DNA of 64,000 nt from Azorinus chamasolen (lineage: Eukaryota; Mollusca; Bivalvia; Cardiida; Solecurtidae). A program made the translations under genes and the position numbers. Positions 55,166 to 64,000 of this stretch are shown piece after piece (position 1 is the stretch's first letter; every line of letters starts with the position of its first letter). Location: NCBI GenBank assembly GCA_963576725.1, contig OY755242.1, positions 24,541,869-24,605,868 of the forward strand, in the 5' to 3' direction. The notes under the pieces were generated by a model. The model did not search any database. It was not told the DNA's origin and saw nothing but the letters and a program-made list of their open reading frames with translations.

Positions 55166-58100
55166 TATTATATGAACAGAAGTTACAACACACATGGAAA
55201 CTATTATTCTCGGAATCATCCTCTAAAACGATAACGATTCATTTTAAAATGTAACGGTATTATATTATGTTCAGCATGGTAATGATTTTTGTCCATTTTG
55301 TCCTTATGTTCATTCAGATTTCTCCGGTGTTTTCATTTTTACAACTGTTACCTGTATATGGAGAAATAGAATCAATTCAAACAAGGTTTTACGCAAGCGT
55401 AAAATGCCTGCCAAGCATAACTTTAAGCAGGATAGAAGAAAAAGAGGAAACTTTTAATTATCAAATACATGGGAAAACATGACTATATAAATTAATAACA
55501 GAAAATGGGGAATGTTTTAATGAGTCATGTTTCATACTATCCGTGTATGATACCAACAAAACACATTACTTCATAGATCAATGTTATTCACTTGCTGAAA
55601 CACACTGACGTAGAAACTATATTACATTAAGTGGTGTTCGCTAGTAAAATTAATTTATGATCAATCACAAAGCTTCTAGTACCATACGAAATTCACCGTA
55701 GCACCATACGAAAGTTCGTCAAACGCTTCACATAACTACTGCAAGATAGGCATACAAACTCCCATACTTACAGAAAAGAGGGACATAATTATACGTAGGT
55801 ACAAGAAACACGTGATATATTGTCGCCATAACAACGTCACATTGACATGAGCTGGGCACCTTGGTATACTCAATAAAGGTTTGTCTTTATATAGGTCTGA
55901 AACACTCAAATTGTCTCGAAATATTCATCAGCGTACTTTATACACTTGTCGTGTCTATTTACCCATGAAGTGAAACAATTTTCTTCTGATGGAATTGTTC
56001 GAATGCACTTTCTGACAACAATTGGCAGCCTCGCAAGTCACGCTTGATTGTTGGGAATAACCCAAATTCGCAGGTGCAAGGTATGCGGAGTATGGCGGTC
56101 GCGCAATTATGTCAAATCTCTCAGCAAGTACTTCCTTTGATGCAGATGCGGTATGGGGCGTTCCATAATGATCAATGACAATGTCTTCGATCTACTTTTC
56201 CCCATCAAAACAGAATTTTATAGAATATCTTTGTTCCAGATTCATTTTACATCTGTTCATTCAAACACTGAATTGTTTATACCGTAACAACCGGAAATGC
56301 CGTCGTTGACGTAGTGCAGTCTGGCGCCGTAATGTATATCAACGTCAGAACCATATTAGAGCACTTATAATCCATAACTGGCCATACAAACATTATACTT
56401 TTGCATGGTGACGCCAAGGTGCCCCGTTCACGTCAACGTGGCGTTGCTATGGTGACAATATATCGCGTGTTGCATGTAACTACGTTTAATTATGGCAACA
56501 AATCAATAGCATACAGTTGCAGCAATCATTTATGAAAATGTCATAGAAAGCATATTAACAAATTACAGTACTTGTCCCGAAATCCCTCGTATATCTAATC
56601 TAAAAGCGAAATACGAAGTAAACATATGAACGTACTAAAAACTATTTATCAAAACTTATTAATAACTAAACCGAAACGTATTCTGGGAATAACGAATCCT
56701 TAAACATAATTATTCAAACATTTATCAAATCTTTGAAAGGAATCATGAAAATTTTGAAATGATATTTTCTCCTTACTTTTAGTTCAAATTCAAAAGGTGC
56801 ATGCATCGGTTACTTCATGCATGTTTTGTGTGATTGCAATTGCCATTGTTATTTGTGATTTTTTATAAATAAACAGGCTGTTCCAAAGAGGAATGAAATA
56901 AATTGTCCCAGTTTACTATTATTATGATTGAATGTGAACGAAGATTTAGCAGGAAAAAATCAATATGTTTATGATGTTTATCAGTCTTATGTCGTGTTTT
57001 TTCAAGTTCGCCACGATAACTAGTCTCCATATTTATCACTGCATAATTAATTTGTATAAGACTGAATTCTTACAACTTTCACCCATCATGGAACAGTGCA
57101 CTTTACGGTGCCTGATTTGTGACATTATATTTTTCAATGTTGTTATGTTTGTTATTGCTACCAATGATTGCATCAACCCCTAGAACACCGACATATGAGG
57201 GACAACCTGCTATTCACAATAACTGAATAGATGAGCTCTATATGTCAACAAGACAGTCAGAAAGTCATAGATGTTGACGTCCAAATTTCAAAAGAGGAAA
57301 CGAGATAGTGCCAATATACACGTCTATAGGATTTCCATGGTGGCAATGGTCTAAACTCATTATCAATTTCTTGCAAGATTGAGTATTCCAGAGGTTGGTA
57401 ATTTTGTCTCTAAATATGAAATTTCGTCGTGTTTTGAAAAAAATTATTTAGATAACCTCGATAGACTCGATATACTCATATTATATTTATGGTGATCTTG
57501 GTCGCCTGCTAATGTTTGCTACCATTCAAAAGAGTTTTTGTTTGGTATAACTAAATTAATGATGATGAGTAATTGTATTCTGCACTATATAAATATATTC
57601 TGAAAATGTCATATTATCTTATTAAATTAAAAGTTATAATTCATATGTCTTGTTAAACAATGTAACATCTATTCTTGATGAGCGTGTATTAAATTATGCT
57701 TGGGTAATATATCCTGAAAGTGGAAGATCCTTCGAAATACTCGATTGTATTGAGTCTGTTCATGAGTAGTAATTAAAAGTGCAAAACTACTGACGCCCCC
57801 TAGTACCGGCTGAAGCAGTATTTAATTTCCAAAACTAATCATCCCGAAGGTCCATAACATATAGCAACACTGAGAATGAAGTCCACATTAACATGGATAA
57901 CGAAAATCGTTACTACATTGAACAGTCGTTAAAAAGTCAGCATATACCAAACTGGAATAGTGATGTAAATCAGTCGCATTTATACTGACATTTTACATGA
58001 GTTCTACTTGAAGAGTGGTATCAATGTTCGGATGGAAACAGACGAAGGTTAAATATAGAACGTCACAACCGATTGCGTTATATTTGTCATTCTAATGAAA

Positions 58101-58300
58101 TAATGTATTAGAGGCGCGAGTGTGAAATGTATGCGCAGGAAATGAGGTCATTCTGGTTGTAACATTGCCTTAAAGGGACTAGATTTGAATTCTAACCCTA
58201 TAAATATAAGATATACATTTGAGCAAACACCAATTATGATACCGTCGCAGTATTAAGAAGAGTCTAACAATTGTAAATAGGTATAACGTCTTAGTTGTTT
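55166..58300. other. Intron 1 of copy 2, mostly unclassified
   Basis: 57195-57380 and 58190-58290 match copy 1 blocks. The remainder holds no domain-bearing ORF, long hairpin or tandem array that I can identify. Confidence 0.5.
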
Positions 58301-58303
58301 AAA

Positions 58304-58512
58304 TACAGTGAAACCCCGCAAATGCGACCACTTAATAAACAGCCACTGATGTCGTTTAAAGCAGGTGGTTGCTTAATGCAGGACGAAAGTTATGCAGAAA
58401 GCTCCTATAGGAGCTTTCTGCATAACTTTCGTCCTGCATTAAGCTACCACCTGCCTCTGCCACCCATAATTATGCCCCTTTTTGTTGGTCGCATTAGCGG
58501 GGTTTAACTGTA
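58304..58512. mobile_element. Family E MITE, best copy, with 47-bp-arm loopless hairpin
   Basis: Ends TACAGTGAAACCCCGCAAAT / TTAGCGGGGTTTAACTGTA, with ATGCGACCA / TGGTCGCAT just inside. The internal hairpin spans 58361-58454 with arms of 47 bp, one mismatch and no loop, centred on GCTCCTATAGGAGC. It is flanked by GCTTAATGCAGGACGAAAG and its complement. A 70-codon ORF across it is an artefact. Confidence 0.85.
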
Positions 58513-58799
58513 CCTGAATATTTGGGCAGCAATTACCTGTTCCCCCATTACTGATGTTTTGTATAGATTCTTTGTTTTATCAGATGTCAAACTAGCGCGG
58601 CGGATTTATAATTTAGTATTGTTCGACAAAACTAACCTGAGATAACTGAATATTATGTGACTTTTGTTCGGGAATCATCGGTTTACGGAGAATATCGAAT
58701 GATATGCGCATAGGAATCAGGTATTGCACAATATTATGAACGCACTTACCGAGTGTAGGCTTCACGTAAACATACGAATGATATGCCGAAGATTAATCA

Positions 58800-59490
58800 G
58801 TAGCAGGTTTATAACAGTCGCGTAGCAGTTAAAGTCAACCATATGAAACTGTTTATTATTGAAGCGTGGTGAAGTTATCGTCCGCTTGAAGATGAATTAT
58901 AAATACCTCGGTAGTCGTGATTTATCATATATCAGACCTTTACGCCTGTGAAACGATTGTGGCGAAATGATAGAAAAAGAAAGTGTTTATACATTCATTT
59001 TAATCTCAAATAACACGTGTATTCTTAACATGTTTTGAACAAGTCTACACACGTCATTAAAGTAGAAATAAGCAGATAGGTCCAGTTACACCAAGTTAAG
59101 TTAGAATACCTCGATGCTATATTTAAATGCAGCAAGGCTTCAGCTACACTGTGATATACTCTGCACGTTTAATGTGTCGTCTACTGAAATCAGATATGAG
59201 AGTTAAAGAGAGAGAGAGAAAGAGAGATATGACACAGAAGCTAAAATGACCCGTGTACAGTGAATCTTATGCCCCGGAATGTTATGAGGATCCGAGTATG
59301 AGCCTAATAATACCTGCCACTATATACATATTTGTCACTTTAAACAGAGTTTTATATCATCTGTTCATTGTGCATTACGTTAGATATGTATACATTTAAC
59401 CCGGTTTCCTCCCATGTTCACCTGACCTAGTTTGTAAACACTCTGTGCGGTATGTGTCCTCTGCCTACCAAGATCATACAACCACTTTGC
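58800..59490. other. Duplication blocks of intron 1, copy 2
   Basis: 58810-58950 (TATCATATATCAGACCTTTA) matches 25090-25230. 59275-59490 (CCCCGGAATGTTATGAGGAT, ACCCGGTTTCCTCCCATGTT) matches 27590-27820. A short GA run lies at 59205-59230. Confidence 0.65.
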
Positions 59491-59499
59491 TCAATCTTC

Positions 59500-61230
59500 G
59501 TTTTGTCTGTGCACCATGTACGCATTATTAAGCGCTAATACGAACTAAGACAATGCCTCAACGGGTATCGACCATCGACATTTTACATACGAGTGTAAGA
59601 AAGTGTACTGCCTGAGCAATGAAGTAGTCAAAAAATAACAAGTACTGAAATTTAAAGACAATGTCTAGGCAAAAAAAACAAACAAGAATGAAGGGGCGTA
59701 GCCGGAATATTAACATCTCAAGATGCCCTCATGGTGTATCGGGAGTATCCCAATGCATTTTGAACACCCGTAGCAATCTGTTGGCATGTAGTGATATCTG
59801 AACAGACTCTTTGCTTTCAAAATATTGAACATTTTTCAGGCCAACATTCTTTTGCATGCCAGTCAATATGTATAAAAACAGGTATTGATTCATATGCAGG
59901 TCATTGTGCCTAGTACTAATACAAAAGTATAAAAGTACTAATATATAAAACATGTAAGCCTACAAATGCTGTCCGTTTACATGCTATAGTGGTTTTTCTT
60001 AGATTATTCGTCAATATATGCATATTTACAAAATATTAAAATATTTCCACGGTTATATAATCATTACGCATTAGAAACGTCTCCTAACCTAATAAACCTT
60101 CTACTACCGGAAGTAACATACTAAACCTAATTTATCTGCACTCCCTCTATGATGTCACTAGAGAAGCCTGATGACCGGATAAACATAATTATATGGCATT
60201 GCAAGATAGCATAACACCGGTTTCAAACTACGTGTACATTACATTTTAATAGTTCTGTTTACAACTTGACTAGACAATTTATATTCTTTTTGTATAGTGG
60301 TGTCACGGTCTGCGTCGCTATGAAACTCGAGTTTGAAAAAGGTCCATGATTCAGCATTATTATGCTGAGATTTTCAATCCTTATATAAGTATATTGTTGT
60401 CTTAAGGTGGTGTTACCCGTTTCGTGTATACTACTGATTTGTTTATTTCCTTTACAATACAATTGCATTTGAAAAAGATGCTTAGTTTTATACCTGTATC
60501 TGGATCTTAATTGTTTACAAAACAATTACACGTCTGTTAATGGCCTTGTGATATGCAACAGTTTTCCTTAAAGGTTTTACCACGTCTAAGTATAGATCAT
60601 ATATCTGCTTTATCACGCGGTCTTTGCATGGAGAATAGTAGGTAGGTTTTACCTTTAACAGACTACTAACTACATACATTTATTCGAACAGTATTGATCC
60701 AGATTGGACGCCGATAATATCGGTCTCTTAGGTATCCAAACAATTGCATTATATAGTTACGTGTTTGGAAAACAAATTATAATGAAAAACGTAGTAAATA
60801 AAGAAGGATGAGCCACACACAAACCGCAACTACCATCAAAACATCGTTAAAATCGGCTTTGAAACCGTGGCCCATATTCATTAAGCTCTTTTGGAATATT
60901 TTAACCTTAGGACAATTTAAGGAGAAAATTTCTGTTTACATTTACAGCAAAATTATTTAGTTAAGTTTTATTCATTGACTTCTTGAATATTTGGTTAAGT
61001 ATATATTGTATATATAGCTTTATTTCTCTTAAACAATTTAATTTGTTTTGATTTTATAGGATTAAGGAATATTCCAGAAACTAAGGAACTGTCTTAAGTT
61101 TCTTCGTAGGGGCTTTTGAATATAAGCCTCGAAAGTGTTAAGCTACAGTGCAATGATTAACCGTAAAACTGCTGCAGTTAATCGTTGTTCAAGGACAAAA
61201 TTTAAAAGTTTGGCTTAGATAATTTCCTAG
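59500..61230. other. No recognised feature
   Basis: AT-rich. Exon 2 of the paralogous gene was looked for here (a frame with GSLTKAFT-like coding and a C/T-rich acceptor) and not found. A lone family B-type hairpin remnant lies at about 60690-60740 (GATCCAGATTGGACGCCGAT ... GGTATCCAAACAATT). Confidence 0.5.
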
Positions 61231-61261
61231 TTTATTGGGAGACATATTGGTTTTGTCAGAG

Positions 61262-61570
61262 TTGTCTATCCGTCCGTTCGTCAGTCTGTCTGTCTGTCAC
61301 AAACTTGTATCGCGCGTATCTCTGAAACCAGTAGAGCTAGAGTCGCCATACATCACAGGAATGTTCACCAGCATGAGTTGTTGCGCACCTGGCATTTTGA
61401 ATTGTCTCCCCCTGATAACTTTGGAAAAAATGTTTGCGCGTATTCTTGAAACCGCTAGGCATTGAGTCACAAAACTGCACAGCAATATTGACCAGCATGA
61501 GTTGTTGTACACCTGGGCTTTTTAATTGTCTACCGTGATAACTTTGGAGTTACAGACATTACAGACAGTA
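61262..61570. repeat. GTCTGTCC tract followed by two ~125-bp tandem units
   Basis: A CCGTCCGTTCGTCAGTCTG tract, then 61310-61435 and 61436-61560 align (CGCGTAT-TCTGAAACC, ACCAGCATGAGTTGTTG, CACCTGG, TAATTGTCT, TGATAACTTTGGA). Confidence 0.75.
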
Positions 61571-61861
61571 CATGTGTGTATTGGAAAGAGGATAAATGGG
61601 AGAGACATCTGTTTTTGTGACAAAAACAACAATCCTCTAGTTACCAAATGTCATACTGCATTTAGCATCTGCAAAGAATGTATAGCAAATCCCTTTCTTT
61701 AACGACCATTTCAAGTCGTGTTACTATGTCCTTAAAGCATACTATCGCCTGGTGCGATTGTTATGTACATAATTCCCGCAGGAGCTTTCTGAACCTTTTA
61801 TTCTATGAATATTTAGGTTTGTTTATATGTTTGTTTTCGTTGATAACGTCCGTTTATGGTC

Positions 61862-62035
61862 ACCATAGGCTAATTTTCGCCCCAGAGAGGGAGAGAGAGG
61901 GGATACAGAGAAACCGGAGCATGATGCCCTATTTTTAATATCGACAGACTTTCTCTGGTTCCTTTAGACGCCTAGTGTTAAGCCCTGATACCTCGGGCCT
62001 CTGTTTATAGTCCCATCCGAGGGACTTGAATATTT
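61862..62035 (-). mobile_element. SINE tail fragment
   Basis: CCAGAGAGGGAGAGAGAG, GATACAGAGAAACCGGAG, TTTCTCTGGTTCCTTTAGAC, GTTTATAGTCCCATCCGAG match the body and tail of the SINE at 50485-50845. No tRNA-like head is found here. Confidence 0.6.
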
Positions 62036-62539
62036 ATATAAGAATTAATGACTTGCTGAATATCAATTAGCTACAATTTTATAATGACGTTATAAGGTAT
62101 ACAATGAGTAAAGGGTTAATCATTTTCAATCCGAAGCAGTAATCTGCTCTAGGTGACTGCGAGAGAAGGTTTGGTCTTAGGGCTTACACGGAATATACTT
62201 TTGGAGTTGACCTATGGCACTTTTTATATTATATATATACTATGTCTTATCTTTAACCATACATATATTGTTGTGACCATTTTTGCCAACGTTACGAGTC
62301 TGTGTGACTTATTTCACATAAAACGTGATTGATTTAGACACAATATCCCACGAGTGTGTGTGGGTGGTGGTTCTGTATTCTATAGACACTGAATGGAATA
62401 TGACAACGCTTCATAGGATTGATGTTTAATGTAAGATAACAGGCTAACTTTAAATGTAAGGAAGCACAAAAGTGACATGCAGAAATATTACTTTGACAGT
62501 ATAAAAAGACAAGGTGTTTTCACTTTATCTTATATAATG

Positions 62540-62730
62540 AAGAAAATTCAAAGTCCCATCACTCTGGTAAATATGGTCGTAGTTATGGGACTTTGAATTG
62601 TCTCCATTATACATGTTTAAGATGTAGTGACAAGTCTTTGTCTGTCCAAATCTTCATACACCATTAGGACGAATAATTTCAAACTTTCACAGATGAACAA
62701 CCATCACGGGACTTTGACATTTTCTTCACT
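62540..62730. repeat. Hairpin and dispersed third arm
   Basis: ATTCAAAGTCCCATCAC and TATGGGACTTTGAATTG form a hairpin (62547-62602). A third partial copy, CACGGGACTTTGACATTTTC, follows at about 62706. Confidence 0.6.
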
Positions 62731-63089
62731 ACATAGGATATAGTAGAAATACCTTGGTCAATTTCTTACACGATTGTGAGTTTTTTCCCAACCTCAAACG
62801 TAACGTGCACCTCGGTAATCCCGGGAGGTTACCCATACAGGCAATAACCGATCGGTCCATTGTGTAACTTCGCAACATTTCCAAATACTTAAACTTCGTA
62901 GCCTAAGAGTATGTAGGTAATATATATCAAACAGCATCGCTATTCAACACAGATGAAATATGAATGTTTGCTCCAACCATTCTACTAGGGTAACGTGACA
63001 TTTATTGTGTTACCTGCCGAGAGGCAATGTGTCACTTAGAGATCATTTTCCGTCGTCTGTCTATCTGTTGTCTGTCTATCCGTCACACT

Positions 63090-63375
63090 TTCTTTTTATT
63101 TGCTGTCATTTCTAAACTAATCATTGTAGAGCTTTCAAATATCACATGTGTCTTCCTCTCATTGAAGACCATTGTTGTAACTACTGTCCAATACTCTGCA
63201 TGCAATACTATTTAAGATATTCCCCTTTGTTAAAACATTCTTTTTTTGGCTGTCATTTCTTAACTTATAATTATAGAGCTTTCAAATTTCACATGTGTCT
63301 TCCTCTCATTGAGGACCATTGATGTAACTAAGGTCCATTACTATGCATGCAATACTTTTTTGTTATTTCCCTTTG
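63090..63375. repeat. Tandem duplication, two ~145-bp units
   Basis: 63097-63232 and 63250-63375 align: CTGTCATTTCT, GTAGAGCTTTCAAATATCAC, ATGTGTCTTCCTCTCATTGA, ACCATTG, CATGCAATACT, TTCCCTTTGTT. Confidence 0.8.
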
Positions 63376-63699
63376 TTCTAATTTTAGCACTCCAGCATAT
63401 TAACGGTTTTTGTGTCAGTTGCGAGCGGTGACACATGTGTTCCTCCGAATAGTCTTGTTACTTGAATACATCTAATGAAAATATTTCGTTTGTTCAGTTC
63501 CTCATTGTTGCCATGGTGCTGTTCGGGTGACTGTTCGTTTGTATGTGGTGTTTCCTGCTTGACTCGTGCATGTATTGCTTTAAGTTTTCACGTTATCTTC
63601 ACTTAAAATGTGTTTGACAAAAACCAATCTCGCCAGATAAAAATAAAATAAAACGAAATATGTTTGTTTACTTCGCTAAAATGTCAGGGGTCTTTGGAA

Positions 63700-64000
63700 A
63701 TGGTAACCGAAAGTGATTACGACATTTCTGAGGAAGATATCGTAGGATTCAAAGAACGCGAAAACAAAGGTAAAACTACAAGAGCAGACTTGTGTTATAA
63801 AACACATTGGGAAATGTTGCTTTTGTTTAACATTTCTTTTTTCTTATTTCCTTTGCTTGTACTTTTCTTATATAATTTTCTCTTTATTTACAAGCAAAAT
63901 AGATCTCGCAAAACAAAATACAAAATGGCATATTTGAAAACATTATGTCGAAGCCCGGGCTTCCAGTCTTCCACCTGGCTGTTCACCTGGAAGGTCCAGT
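63700..64000 (+). CDS. Possible N-terminal coding exon, open to the window edge
   Basis: ATG 63700 opens MVTESDYDISEEDIVGFKER, then ENK, and meets a good donor (CAAAG|GTAAAAC) at 63769/63770. The acidic, hydrophilic first 23 residues look like real protein. After the donor-like site the frame stays open to 64000 but becomes hydrophobic and intron-like (CTTATTTCCTTTGC). The likely exon is 63700-63769. An N-terminus of a Crypton/tyrosine-recombinase-like ORF is one guess; nothing confirms it. Confidence 0.3.
   Translation, partial: MVTESDYDISEEDIVGFKERENKGKTTRADLCYKTHWEMLLLFNISFFLFPLLVLFLYNFLFIYKQNRSRKTKYKMAYLKTLCRSPGFQSSTWLFTWKVQ

Larger units (their letters stand above)
49400..59520 (+). other. 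Segmental duplication, copy 2
   Basis: Collinear counterpart of 12100-27850, shorter because it lacks several insertions present in copy 1 (satellites, LINE relic, module D). It extends at least to CCAAGATCATACAACCAC (about 59468). The segment that should hold exon 2 is not recognisable before 64000. Confidence 0.8.

Noticed and set aside
58295..58507. 70-codon ORF across the family E element
   Set aside because: It runs through a perfect non-coding palindrome and both terminal repeats.
59500..64000. Exon 2 of the second beta-lactamase-like gene
   Set aside because: No acceptor followed by a frame with an SxxK-type segment was found on reading the region. It may lie past the window.

Overview
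The window looks like intron-rich, repeat-dense, AT-rich animal nuclear DNA. A heterodont bivalve (clam-like) mollusc is my best guess. The evidence is a spliced secreted beta-lactamase-fold gene of the kind expanded in bivalves, tRNA-derived SINEs, mollusc-style non-LTR retrotransposon relics, and very many short hairpin-bearing elements flanked by TTAA. The species is inference only. No rRNA gene, functional tRNA gene, CRISPR array or bacterial operon is visible.

One gene can be assembled with confidence. It is an eight-exon plus-strand gene from 12780 to about 45742, with exons at 12780-12951, 30292-30433, 31477-31659, 33609-33872, 37925-38067, 41077-41181, 42192-42275 and 45120-45742. All introns follow GT-AG, the phases agree, and the joined frame is 1716 nt (571 residues). 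The product has a signal peptide and a serine beta-lactamase/penicillin-binding-protein fold with all three active-site motifs: S87-x-x-K90, Y183-x-N185 and H343-S-G345. It then has a C-terminal beta-rich tail. A paralogous first exon lies at 50219-50390. Its downstream exons are not in the window. Non-coding sequence around and inside intron 1 is also shared by the two copies, in the same order (about 12.1-27.8 kb against 49.4-59.5 kb), so this is a tandem segmental duplication.

Most of the rest is mobile or repeated DNA. 0-11 kb is a mosaic of TTAA-flanked palindromic MITEs plus a 47-bp satellite (4.03-6.36 kb). 11.1-11.8 kb is a GTATGTAGGC-type microsatellite. Intron 1 (12.95-30.29 kb) holds an almost identical 876-bp tandem duplication, several minisatellites, an inverted degenerate array, a decayed LINE and a repeated LINE-like 3' module. 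33.9-37.6 kb holds an antisense non-LTR reverse transcriptase ORF inside intron 4. 41-50 kb is again MITE-rich. 50-64 kb is the partial second gene copy with SINEs, MITEs and short tandem repeats. A short acidic ORF runs off the right edge.

The most distinctive feature is the MITE system. Several families with different ends (TTAA-flanked CCCTT... ends; TACAG... ends) carry central, nearly loopless palindromes, and the same short core, GCTCCTRYAGGAGC, occurs inside elements of both end types. The segmental duplication supplies natural empty sites showing that some of these elements inserted into a single TTAA.
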